DNA of 64,000 nt. It comes from Cordylochernes scorpioides. Taxonomy: Eukaryota; Arthropoda; Arachnida; Pseudoscorpiones; Chernetidae. The position numbers and the translations under genes were made by a program. The stretch spans positions 18,638,684 through 18,702,683 of the forward strand of contig CP092870.1 in NCBI GenBank assembly GCA_030710605.1, read 5' to 3'. Positions 9,820 to 18,675 of the stretch are shown here, piece by piece (position 1 is the first letter of the stretch; the number at the start of each line of letters is the position of its first letter). The notes below the pieces were generated by a model, which saw nothing but the letters and a program-made list of their open reading frames with translations, had not been told where the DNA came from and did not search any database.

Positions 9820-10450
9820 CTATCGGACGTACCCGGCTTCGCCCGAGGTTTTACCCGAGTAAAGGTTTGTCTAGCGAACATTTGTTAAAACAATTCTCTA
9901 AAAACTTATAAAAAAAAAAAAGATATATTTTGATAATTTGAAACTCGTAAATTTGAATCTCTCGATAAAGTGAAAATTTTTTCCCGGTCCCTGTGTGCCG
10001 TGTCATCCTGAATTTTGTCTTTCCTAATTTTCCCCGGTCCCTTGAAAAATACTCGATAAGTTGAATAAAATCAATATTAATTGGTTCCCTCGGTAATTGG
10101 AAGTTAAAGGAATAGTATCTTCGCCTTGGAATTGTATCATTATTCTTGTCTCAAATAAATTGCCGTGTCATCCTGAGATAATCTTACTTTTGATAAATAA
10201 TATTTAAGATAACAAATTTAGTGATAAGAAAACTTGTTATCATCGTCACAATGGGGGCGCTGCTTGCGAGTTAAATCTACAAATCTGCAAATAACTCTAA
10301 GGATATTCAAGATATTCATGAAATTATTTTTCAAAAACCTTCCCGGTGATATACCTAATAATATCCCAAAATTTCACGGCGATTGGATGTATGGTTTTGA
10401 ATCTATAGAGTACAGACAGATAGACAGACATTCAATTTTATATATATAGA
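9820..10450 (-). mobile_element. Non-autonomous Helitron (family A), complete short copy
   Basis: On the minus strand it starts TCTATATATATAAAATTG and ends in the hairpin CTCGGGCGAAGCCGGG followed by ATAG (one base off CTAG). It sits exactly between A and T of the palindromic repeat border ('ataatcta' | 'taatccaaatt'), with no target duplication, which is how Helitrons insert. It is 631 bp, has one partial copy of the 166-bp internal unit and no coding capacity. Confidence 0.85.
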
Positions 10451-10549
10451 TAATCCAAATTGTGCCTTACAACTAAATTAATAGTGTGTGACGTTTCAGT
10501 ATCAGCGTTGTTACCATCTTCAGAAAAATTATGATTGTCTAAAATTTAT

Positions 10550-10785
10550 TTTCCCTCCCTGTTGACAATTCTACTTGTTGAACTCTTTTTCTACTAGCAT
10601 TTTTTTTTTCTTAAATCAGTTTTATTCTCCCAACAATTTTGATAAACTTTTCTCAATTCTAGCCGTCACACTTTCTGTAAGTTATTAAAAAGTTCTTTAA
10701 GATTTAGGAAAAAAAAAAGTAATTAAAGTGATATTCATTTGAAAATGGAAATAAAAATAATTCTTTAATCTAAATTATGCTCATC
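10550..10785 (+). repeat. Local duplicate, right copy
   Basis: Right-hand partner of 9291-9525 (shared words listed there). From 10786 to 11109 follows AT-rich sequence with nothing recognisable. Confidence 0.6.
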
Positions 10786-11109
10786 TAAAATTTTCATTCT
10801 ATAAAGAAATACTAGAGTCTTTGTAATTTAAAATATTGTAATAATATACATACTGAGAGAGACTTTCGTGAGAGATTGCCCCAAAAAAACATTGGTCCCT
10901 GGTCTCTCAAGGAGGTCAGCTCTCATCAGATACTCGACCATATCTGAACAAGTTATAATAGAATTTTTCAACCCAAACATAGGTGTTTTTAACTTTATCA
11001 TTTATGTGACCTACATATGTTTAATAAGTTAGCATTCTAAGTATTAAAATATTGGTTTTGGAAAAATGAAACATAAAATTTCAAAATACAATTTATCAGT
11101 TATACACAT

Positions 11110-11182
11110 TGAAATATAGCTACAAGAAAATTAGGCCTAATCCAAACAAAATAACAGTGCATGATGTTTCGGTAACAGTGTT
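11110..11182. repeat. Palindromic repeat copy 7, left part (split by Copia)
   Basis: This is the left part of a palindromic unit whose right part is 15780-15882. The break lies in the stem-loop II region: 'gtttcggtaacagtgtt' continues after the Copia as 'gttaccatcatcagaca'. Joined conceptually, the minus strand contains CTGATGA, the hammerhead consensus, so the retrotransposon landed in the putative ribozyme hairpin. Confidence 0.75.
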
Positions 11183-11438
11183 TGATATAGGCTTAGCAAA
11201 ATACGGTTATTATTTTTGAGGATTTGTGGTTGTTTTTGTACTCACGTATGTTGTAGTTACGAGGACATCCCTTTTAATAAAAACAAATATATATTTATTT
11301 AAGGAACGACTTGTTCCTTTTACAATTGTTAAAACAAGTTAGCGGTAAACATCAGCAAGGTTGAAGGTAGTAGTTGGAAGTTACGTCATCGTAGTGACGT
11401 CAGCATCGATGATGATTAAAGTCAAAGTTTGCGTAACA
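11183..11438 (-). repeat. Copia 3' LTR
   Basis: On the plus strand it begins TGATATAGGC and ends GCGTAACA, so on the element strand it starts TGTTACGC. It equals 15524-15779 except for one A/C difference near position 27. TG...CA ends are conserved. Confidence 0.95.
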
Positions 11439-11452
11439 ATTCCCTCCTTACT
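11439..11452 (-). promoter_or_regulatory. Copia polypurine tract
   Basis: The minus strand reads AGTAAGGAGGGAAT directly before the 3' LTR; the purine run is the expected plus-strand DNA primer. Confidence 0.75.
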
Positions 11453-11504
11453 TTGGCTTTATTCCCACGATGCTGAGGCTCTCCAGGTGTTTCTTCATCT
11501 GGTC

Positions 11505-12164
11505 TCAGGATAGGTCCTTTGTGAAGATATCCGCCTCCAGGTCCTGGGATGGCTTGTACAGAAGGCAGATGTCTCTGGATTCATAACAGTCTCTCAAGAA
11601 GCGGTACTTTCTGTTGATATGTCTACAGCGACTGCTTTGTTTAGGGCTGGAGATCCAGTTGATCAATGACTGACTGTCTGTATAGATCGCAGTTGGTTTT
11701 TCCATGAAATTCCATTCTTCCAGCTCTTGTAACAGGTTTATTATCCACTTGATTTGACAGCAGCTTTCACAAGCAGCTATAATTTCCGCTTCCATTGTGG
11801 AGAGGGCGACGAGTGGTTGTTTACTACTTTTCCAGTCTATAGTTGCTTCGCCGAGCTTCAATACATATCCGCCGTAGGATTTTCCGTCATGAGTGGTCGA
11901 CCAGCTGGCATCGGCGTAGGACTTCAGGATTCCAGTCTTCCCTCTTTCAAATTTCACTCCTAGGTCAATTGTTGCTCGTAGGTATCTCATAACTCTTTTG
12001 ATTGCTGTCCAGTGCATCTGTTTTGGTTGTCTGGAGTACTGTGAAAGTTTGCTAGTGATGTAAGCGATGTCGGGTCTGGTGTTAACAGCTAGAAACATTA
12101 GCATTCCAAGGGCTTCTTGGTAAGTGTGCTGATCACAATTGTCATCTTCGATATGATTGTCCAA
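11505..12164 (-). pseudogene. Copia RNase H, shifted out of the Gag-Pol frame
   Basis: Continues the polyprotein in another frame: end of the RT connection (YQEALGMLMFLAVNTRPDIA) and RNase H with YADASWS, ALSTMEAEI and YTDSQS motifs supplying the acidic active-site residues. It ends EADIFTKDLS, shortly before the polypurine tract. The methionine at 12164 is probably not a start; the simplest reading is a recent single-base indel in the parent frame, though a sequencing error is possible. Confidence 0.85.
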
Positions 12165-15100
12165 ATTGATTTCTTGGAACCTGGTGTTGGAACTTCCTTA
12201 CAATTTTCCATTCCATATTTCTGCAATATTTGTTGTACATAGTGGCTTTGCTGTAGCGAAATTCCCTCCTTGTCTTGTATGATCTTGATTCCCAAAAACA
12301 TGCCTTTACATGTTACATCCTTTATTTCCAGGTGATGCCTCAATTTATTGATGAATCTGTTTGAGGTATCTTCAGAATCTGAGACAGTGATAAAGTCATC
12401 AACATATATCCCTACATAGAAGTATTTGTCTTCATTCTTCCATTTAAATAGGCAAGGATCAGATTTAAGTTTTTCCAGTCCACAGTCATGAAGTACTTGA
12501 CTGAATTTCTCATACCACGATCTTCCGGATTGAGGTAGACCGTAAATACTTTTGTTGAGTTTGCAAACTTTGTTTCTGTCTTGGACAAATCCAGCAGGTT
12601 GTTCCATGAATATTGTATTTTCAATGTTTCCATTTAGATAGGCTGCTTTTACATCAAATAGTTTAATGACTGAATCTTTTGTTGCTGCCAGTGACAAAAT
12701 AGTCCTGAGGGTGGCATTTTTAATTACAGGGCTGAAACTTTCGTTGTAATCTCTTCCTGGGATTTGGTTGTATCCCATTGCAACAAGTCTAGCTTTGTAA
12801 GTTTTGTTTTCTTGGTCTTTAGATATTTTAAACACCCATTTACTTTTGACAACTTTAGCGTTTACAGGTCTAGGTACCAGTTCCCATACTTGATGCGAGT
12901 ACATGTTCTGTATTTCCTCAAGCATTGCGTTCTCCCAATGTTTCTTGTCTTCGCATGCGATGGCTTCATCATAGTCTTTCGGAATGGTTTCATTCGTAGT
13001 AGCCAGAACGTAGTCATCGAATCTTTTAGGTATTGTTCGAGTTCTTTGTGGTCTGTCTGATCCACTTGACTCTGTCTGTCTGTTGATCATGGTATCTGGT
13101 GCTGGCTCTTCAATATCAACATCTGATAGAACATGATTGTCCAGTTGTTCATCCTCCTGAATGAAGAAATATGTGTCAGTGTCCGTATTATAATCACTTT
13201 GTTTTTCTTCCGAGTTGACATTATTGTTCTCTCTGAAGTGAATGTCTGCGGTTTCAAAAATGACTCTCGCTGTGATATCAAATACTCGATAAGCTCTTCT
13301 GCATCTTGAATAGCCTACAAATATTCCTCTCTTAGATTTAGCTTCTAGTTTGTGTCTTTGATGATTCTCGAGTTTATAGAAGACTTCACAACCAAATCTC
13401 ATGATGTGAGAGACGGATGGCTTTTTACCTTTCCATTTTTCCATAGGGGTAATGTCTGGGTCATTGTTTGTGGGAGTTAGATTGTACAGATATGCAGCTG
13501 TATTCACAGCTTCTGCCCAGAAGTGTAGGGGTAATTGGGAGTCTGCCAGAAGTGTTCGGCCTTTGTCTAATAGTGTTCTGTTAGCTCTTTCAACTCTCCC
13601 ATTGCTTCTTGGGGTGTACGGTGTAGTTAGTTCATGTTTAATTCCTCTGGATTCTATGAAGGTTTCAAGGTTTTTATTGATAAATTCTGTTCCGTTATCT
13701 GTTCTAAGTCGTTTTAGTTTTGAGTTTAGCTCGTTTTCTCTCTTTACAATAAGCTTCTTCAAAACTTCTGCTGCCGAGAGTTTATCTTTGAGAAATTCTA
13801 CAAATATTCTCCTAGAAAATCCATCTACGATGGTCAAGAAATATTTACTTCCGCCCAAGGAGTTTATTCTCATTGGACCACAGAGATCGACATAAATGGC
13901 TTCAAAGGGGTAGCTTTCCTGATTGCTATCTGTGTGAACATAGGGTACTTTGGTCATTTTTCCCAAGGAGCAAGCATCACATTGATCAAGGGTACCATTT
14001 ATAGAGTTCAAGCCTTTTAGAAGATTGTTCTTCAAAATCAGGTCTAGTTTGTTGTTACTAGGATGTCCTAACCTTCTGTGCCATGCAGTCCTAGAATTGT
14101 CCTTTGAAATCAAGCAATGTTCGTTTGGGACATGAGTTGCTTCAGATAAACGTGATAGGTTCAATGTGTACATGTTACCATCAAAGTTGCCTGTTCCTAT
14201 TAGCTTGTCATCAGAAGAGTATATGTATGCTCCTTCAGAGTTCAAAAGAACAGAGTTCCCTCTTCTTACTACGCTTGGAAAGGACATTAGATTTCCTTTC
14301 AGGTGTGGTACATGGAGGACATTATGCAGGGTTACAGCGTTGTTAAGTTTGTCCTTACCTTGTACAGTAGCTTGGATTAATCCCGATGAGGTAGATTCGA
14401 TGTGCCTCCCTTCTTCTGCCACTTGTATGCTTCTTCTCTCCTCCGTCTTGTGCTCGATCCAATCACCATGGGAAGTCATGTGGCTTGTGCACGCAGAATC
14501 AATTATCCACACGTCATGAGTTGTCGGGCGTTCCTCCCTTGTGCTTGCATGTAGTGCGTATTCTGAAGTGGAGTCTCTTCGTTGGGATGGTTCCTCCGTT
14601 CGTTCTTGGATTGCTGACCTGGCTGTGTCTTTGTTTTGTTTTGGTCCTTTATGGTAGTTCCTTGTACTGGCCATGTTATTTTTGTTTGTTGTATTCTTTT
14701 GATTTCCTTTGTTGTCAGGGTTGAACCAACAGTCTTTCTTGAAATGTCCTTTTCTTTTGCAAATGAAGCATGATTTTTCTTTGAATTGGTTGCCTGATGA
14801 TCTGAAAGCATTTTCAGGATTTTTGCTTCTGTCCTGTCTTTTCTTCTCGAAATCCAGTAGAGTTTGTCTCAAGTCTGGTAAGGAGATTTCTCTGTTTATT
14901 GACAGTGCTGCTGTGATCGTGTCAAAGTTAAGTGTGAGTCCTTCAACAATGTATCGTACAAGTTCTCTTTCTGTTACAGTCTTTCCTAGCTGGGTGATCT
15001 CTTGTGCCAGTTTCTGTGCTCGTACAATATACATGTTGACATTTTCATTTGGGTTCAATTTTAGTCTGGCTAGATCCAACATTAGGTCTATCCTTTTATT

Positions 15101-15400
15101 TTCTAGAGATCCTTCAAACCTTTTCTTTATGTCGTGCCAAATTCTTTTGGCTCTTTTATCGCCTCGAAAGATGATTGTTAAGTCATCCGAAAGTGACAAT
15201 ATTATTAGGCTGTATGCTTCCCGATTCTTTTTCTTCCAAATATCATATTCTAGTTTATTTTTTGTAAAGTCTGGCTCGTCATTAACAATTACGTCCTCGA
15301 AGAGATCTTTTGAATCTAGAATTGCTTCCATTTTCATGGACCACGTGGTATAGTTGTTTTCTGTTAACTGTTCGATTTTTGCTAAGTTATGTGTATCCAT
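12098..15400 (-). CDS. Copia Gag-Pol polyprotein (1100 codons)
   Basis: The frame starts at the ATG about 120 bp after the 5' LTR. Residues 1-200 are Copia Gag; 211-224 are the zinc knuckle CFICKRKGHFKKDC; the aspartic protease has DSACTSHM at 301-308; the integrase zinc part has H..H at 441/445 and C..C at 474/477; the catalytic triad is D505, D568 (TDNGTEF) and E604 (GRVERANR), with 35 residues between D568 and E604. Reverse transcriptase spans about 838-1085 with KARLVAMGY, LFDVKAAYLNG and YVDD at 999-1002. All catalytic residues are present. The last 35 residues are out of frame: a one-base shift near 12165-12195 separates this frame from RNase H at 11505-12164, so the polyprotein lacks RNase H unless frameshifting restores it. 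Confidence 0.93.
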   Translation of the reverse strand: MDTHNLAKIEQLTENNYTTWSMKMEAILDSKDLFEDVIVNDEPDFTKNKLEYDIWKKKNREAYSLIILSLSDDLTIIFRGDKRAKRIWHDIKKRFEGSLENKRIDLMLDLARLKLNPNENVNMYIVRAQKLAQEITQLGKTVTERELVRYIVEGLTLNFDTITAALSINREISLPDLRQTLLDFEKKRQDRSKNPENAFRSSGNQFKEKSCFICKRKGHFKKDCWFNPDNKGNQKNTTNKNNMASTRNYHKGPKQNKDTARSAIQERTEEPSQRRDSTSEYALHASTREERPTTHDVWIIDSACTSHMTSHGDWIEHKTEERRSIQVAEEGRHIESTSSGLIQATVQGKDKLNNAVTLHNVLHVPHLKGNLMSFPSVVRRGNSVLLNSEGAYIYSSDDKLIGTGNFDGNMYTLNLSRLSEATHVPNEHCLISKDNSRTAWHRRLGHPSNNKLDLILKNNLLKGLNSINGTLDQCDACSLGKMTKVPYVHTDSNQESYPFEAIYVDLCGPMRINSLGGSKYFLTIVDGFSRRIFVEFLKDKLSAAEVLKKLIVKRENELNSKLKRLRTDNGTEFINKNLETFIESRGIKHELTTPYTPRSNGRVERANRTLLDKGRTLLADSQLPLHFWAEAVNTAAYLYNLTPTNNDPDITPMEKWKGKKPSVSHIMRFGCEVFYKLENHQRHKLEAKSKRGIFVGYSRCRRAYRVFDITARVIFETADIHFRENNNVNSEEKQSDYNTDTDTYFFIQEDEQLDNHVLSDVDIEEPAPDTMINRQTESSGSDRPQRTRTIPKRFDDYVLATTNETIPKDYDEAIACEDKKHWENAMLEEIQNMYSHQVWELVPRPVNAKVVKSKWVFKISKDQENKTYKARLVAMGYNQIPGRDYNESFSPVIKNATLRTILSLAATKDSVIKLFDVKAAYLNGNIENTIFMEQPAGFVQDRNKVCKLNKSIYGLPQSGRSWYEKFSQVLHDCGLEKLKSDPCLFKWKNEDKYFYVGIYVDDFITVSDSEDTSNRFINKLRHHLEIKDVTCKGMFLGIKIIQDKEGISLQQSHYVQQILQKYGMENCKEVPTPGSKKSIWTIISKMTIVISTLTKKPLEC

Positions 15401-15508
15401 TTTTATTCAACTTTTTCTTTCTAAATTGGCGGTTAGTCCAATTATTTAATTTCCGTTTGATTTAAATGGATCAATTGGCGGTTAATCCAATTCGCGCGGC
15501 CAAACCAC

Positions 15509-15520
15509 GCTCTGCTACCA
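15509..15520 (-). promoter_or_regulatory. Copia primer binding site (initiator tRNA-Met)
   Basis: The minus strand reads TGGTAGCAGAGC three bases inside the 5' LTR. It is complementary to the CCA-terminated 3' end of eukaryotic initiator tRNA-Met, the usual Copia primer. Confidence 0.85.
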
Positions 15521-15523
15521 AAT

Positions 15524-15779
15524 TGATATAGGCTTAGCAAAATACGGTTATTCTTTTTGAGGATTTGTGGTTGTTTTTGTACTCACGTATGTTGTAGTTA
15601 CGAGGACATCCCTTTTAATAAAAACAAATATATATTTATTTAAGGAACGACTTGTTCCTTTTACAATTGTTAAAACAAGTTAGCGGTAAACATCAGCAAG
15701 GTTGAAGGTAGTAGTTGGAAGTTACGTCATCGTAGTGACGTCAGCATCGATGATGATTAAAGTCAAAGTTTGCGTAACA
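15524..15779 (-). repeat. Copia 5' LTR
   Basis: The 5' LTR of the element (minus orientation), 256 bp. It contains palindromes such as TGACGTCA-like 'gtagtgacgtcagcatc' that could act as transcription-factor sites in the U3 region; that role is an inference. Confidence 0.95.
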
Positions 15780-15882
15780 GTGTTGTTACCATCATCAGAC
15801 AAAAGAAAATTTGTGAATTTTTTTGGATTAAGTCTTCATTTTCTTGTAGCTATAATCTATAATCCAAATTGTGCTTTATCAA
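15780..15882. repeat. Palindromic repeat copy 7, right part
   Basis: Right part of the unit split by the Copia insertion, with 'gttaccatcatcagac', 'ggattaagtctt', and the outer border 'taatctataatccaaattgtgc'. From 15883 to about 16149 is AT-rich sequence without recognisable features. Confidence 0.75.
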
Positions 15883-16149
15883 CATTGAAATACATTTTAT
15901 TTATCTTCTCATGGCTGTTAAAAAATTGCTAAAAGAAATTGTTTTGAACAGCTAAAGAACCTTTGTACAATTTATATTCTGCACCATTTTAATTTTTGAA
16001 GGATGCCTTGAACTAATGACTGGCACTTACTTGTAGTATTGGGGTGGCGAATATATGGAAAAAATTTATATTTTCAACTCCGGTTCTATGTACCTTGATA
16101 CATTGCCAAAAATTAAAAAAACTTTCCTATTTTGAACCTTCGTTTCATT

Positions 16150-16890
16150 ATTAAATGAGTTCATGCATTGTTCAAATATGTGAAGTTAAGTATTACCGAA
16201 TTTCCTTATTTCACTCGAAGCAACCAGTGGGTGCCTCATTTCCAGAATGCAGATCAAAAGCAAATGTGTAAAGGACATTTACAGCAATGTTTGGGCTGTT
16301 TCAAGATGGATCCGATCAATTTTGTGCAGCAATTTGTCACCATGGCTGAGACATGAGTCCACCATTACACGCCAGAAACCAAGCAGCAGTGGATGGAAAC
16401 TGTTAGTTTAGCACCAAAGAGAGCAAAGTCAATCACATCTGCAGGAAAAGCCAAGTCAGTGTGTTTTGGGATTCCAAAGGGATCGTGTTAATTGATTACC
16501 TTGAAAAAGATAGAATTATTACAGGTGAATATAACCTTCTTGACCAATTGGATATTCAAATATGTGAGGCCTGGCTTAAGGAAGAAAAAATCATTTTTCA
16601 CTAGGGCAACTTACCTGCTCACAAAAGTGTGTTGGCAATAAACAACTGCAGGATTTGAGCTGCGATTTTCTTGGCCATCTCCTATTCTCCTGATTTGGTA
16701 CCCTCAGACTTTATCTCTTTCCACACCTAAAGATTTTTGTTTCTGGAAAGCGCTTTGCATCCAATGAAGAAGTTGAGAGAGCTGTAGATGAATATTTTAA
16801 CAGACTGTTATTTCAGGGAAGGAATACTGATATTGGAGAAACATTGGACCATATGTATTAAATTCCAGAAAGATTATGTTTAAAATAAAA
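16150..16890 (+). pseudogene. Mariner-type transposase relic
   Basis: With frames joined in the mind only, the plus strand shows the mariner signature order: 'MAET.VHHYTPE' (first Asp region), 'FH.GNLPAHKS' (second, HHDNARPH-like) and 'YSPDLVPSDFISFPHLK' (third, YSPDLAPSDYFLFP-like). It continues with SGKRFASNEEVERAVDEYFN. Stops and frameshifts interrupt it many times. Clear terminal inverted repeats were not found; the element is old and of a different lineage from the mariner at 56250-57540. Confidence 0.8.
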
Positions 16891-17105
16891 TATTTTTTAA
16901 ATTGAAAAAAAGTCTTTCATTGTCAGATTGAGAACCTTTCACCTTATCCTTGTATATATTACAGAATGACTTTCTGATTAGTTTTGTGTCCTCAAATGCT
17001 GATTTAATTTGATGACATTTCCATCATTTGCTGGCACAACCTGTGGAGGGGCTAAAATCTGCGAGTGAAAATACTTAAGAATATATATAAGTGGGTCAGG
17101 TGTTG

Positions 17106-17338
17106 ATATTAAAAATAAAGAAGGCATCTCCTGACCACAAGCACATGTGCTTTTTAGATGGCAGAGCGCCATCTAGTGGAGTAAAAATAAACTAAACGTT
17201 TATTTAGCTTACTCTGGCCAAATATCTCGGAGTAAGCTAAATAAACGTTTAGTTTATTTTTACTCCACTAGATGGCGCTCTGCCATCTAAAAAGCACATG
17301 TGCTTGTGGTCAGGAGATGCCTTCTTTATTTTTAATAT
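17106..17338. repeat. Perfect 109-bp inverted repeat (15-bp spacer)
   Basis: Arm 17106-17214 is the exact reverse complement of 17230-17338, with a 15-bp loop (17215-17229). The arms contain 'gcatctcctgaccacaag', 'agcgccatctagtggag' and 'ctaaacgtttatttagc'. Parts of the arm ('gcatctcct', 'agcgccatcta', 'tggccaaata') recur in the same order at 17408-17517, so the palindrome was built from a related element. A transcript would form a 109-bp hairpin. Confidence 0.95.
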
Positions 17339-17394
17339 ATATATATATATTTAAAAAAATAGTACAAATGTAACATTGTACTGGGATAAGGTGC

Positions 17395-17620
17395 ATAAAT
17401 TAAGAAAAGGGCATCTCCTTATCTTGCAACTGAAAGTTGCTGATGGCTAGCGCCATCTATCGGAATAAATATCAACTATTCTCGTTGATTTTTAATTATT
17501 CCAGAATTGGCCAAATACCCATTCTTGATTAATCAAGAAAAGCTAACCACGGACGCGTTTCGGGCTGTTGGCCCTCTTCAGCGTGGTGCAAGCAGTTCTG
17601 ATATACTATTTAAAACAGCA
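17395..17620 (-). mobile_element. Penelope/retrozyme-like fragment carrying a hammerhead
   Basis: The segment shares the blocks 'gcatctcct', 'agcgccatcta' and 'tggccaaata' with the palindrome beside it and ends in the hammerhead motif at 17546-17587. No reverse transcriptase is nearby. Hammerheads of this kind are known in the terminal repeats of Penelope-like elements and in retrozymes; assignment to either is inference. Confidence 0.5.
17546..17587 (-). ncRNA. Type I hammerhead ribozyme motif
   Basis: Minus strand 5' to 3': ACCACG (stem I), CTGAAGA (17581-17575), GGGC-CAACA-GCCC (stem II, 17574-17562), GAAA (17561-17558), CGCGT then C17 at 17552, then CGTGGT (stem I, 17551-17546). All conserved core bases (CUGANGA, GAAA, UH with C17) are present, stem I pairs for 6 bp and stem II for 4 bp. 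Stem III (ACGCGU) is its own reverse complement and cannot form a loop in cis, so activity would be expected between two RNA copies. Predicted cleavage lies between 17552 and 17551. Cleavage is inferred from structure, not shown. Confidence 0.85.
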
Positions 17621-18214
17621 ATTAAAAATATACTAAAAATAACCCTTATTTTGGAAAATGGGAAAATACTTTAAATGTCTTATAACAGATGGCACACTAA
17701 TGCATCCTATTAGATTACATTTTAAAAATACTTTTTTTAGCAGAAGAGCAATGCTCTAAAAAAGCATATATTTGTAATTATATGTATTTCTACTGTCCCC
17801 TCAAAGCTTATGTCCATAGTTCATTCAAAATACCTTTCACAAGAGTTTAGCTTCATAATCTATATAAAACCCAATGCAATATTAGAGTGGTATGGTGATT
17901 GAACTGACAAAACTACTGGGAGGGCTCACAACTGATGAACCTCCCATTATTTTATCATTGCAGTAAGGAAGGAGTAGAAAATTATTTTATTTTAAAAAGA
18001 AACATATCCTCAAAAATAGCTTAAATTTCTTATATGATTCATATATGCCTCCGTGCTTCACCTGGGGATAAATAGGAATCACTCTTGGATGGAATATCTT
18101 TGGCTTCTTTGCTTGTCTCACTATGTTATTTGTTAAAAGGGAATGGTTGACTTTTTTTGTGAGTTTCTATTTGTAGGATTCAATTGTAATACAAAGCAAT
18201 AACGCTCCATCTAT
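17621..18214. other. Intergenic, no recognised feature
   Basis: AT-rich sequence. A fragment near 17925-17950 ('gggagggctcacaactgatg') resembles the arm of the foldback element that follows. Confidence 0.5.
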
Positions 18215-18675
18215 ATATAAAGAAAGAAGACATTAAGACGCGAATGTTTCTTTTAACAAATAAATCAAACTCTAATGTCCTTGATATGATGAAAAAAATA
18301 TTGGGAGGGCTTGGCTCATCAGTGGTGAACCCTCCCAGAGGTTTCACCAATTTAATCTATCAGAACGCTTCTTCGGAGCTCTAATGCTGTATTGGATCAT
18401 TCGGCTTTTATATGCCACACTGAAGGCTTATGTCCATATTTTGCTTAATTACCATTTCTAAGATTCCACCATTCAGTGTAGCATATAAAAGCAGAATCAT
18501 CCAATACAGTATTAGAGCTCTAAAGAAGCGGTCTGGTAGATTAAATTGGCGAAATCGCTGGGAGGGTTCACCACTGATGAGCAAAACCCTCCCAATATTT
18601 TTCGATCGTAGTAAGCACAGCTGAAGTTTGATTTATTTATGAAAAGAAACATTCGCCTCTTAATGTCTTCATTCA
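18215..18675. mobile_element. Foldback/MITE element with long imperfect inverted arms
   Basis: Left arm about 18215-18425 and right arm about 18470-18675 are inverted copies: 'gaagacattaagacgcgaat' / 'cctcttaatgtcttc', 'ttgggagggcttggctcat' / 'atgagcaaaaccctcccaa', 'aatttaatctatcagaacg' / 'ggtagattaaatt', 'tgtattggatcattcgg' / 'gaatcatccaatacag'. The centre (18426-18469) is unpaired. Related pieces occur at 19505-19590 and 23099-23360. No coding capacity. Confidence 0.75.

Larger units (their letters stand above)
11183..15779 (-). mobile_element. Copia LTR retrotransposon, nearly intact
   Basis: A 4.6-kb element on the minus strand, bounded by two 256-bp LTRs that differ at one base by eye and flanked by the 5-bp duplication GTGTT (11178-11182 and 15780-15784). 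It has a primer binding site matching the 3' end of initiator tRNA-Met, a purine-rich tract before the 3' LTR and one long gag-pol frame. The only obvious lesion is a frameshift near the RT/RNase H boundary. LTR identity makes it the youngest LTR element in the window. Closest group: Ty1/copia, by domain order protease-integrase-RT-RNase H. Confidence 0.95.

Noticed and set aside
10905..10945. CTGATGAG on the minus strand as a hammerhead core
   Set aside because: No GAAA follows a stem II hairpin in the right place.
13452..13895. Plus-strand open frame of 147 codons
   Set aside because: It is the shadow of the Copia Gag-Pol frame on the opposite strand. The same holds for the frames at 14104-14724 and 14709-15353.
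18296..18330. CTGATGAG in the foldback arms as a hammerhead core
   Set aside because: The following sequence pairs with the other arm, not into stem II, and GAAA is absent at the needed site.
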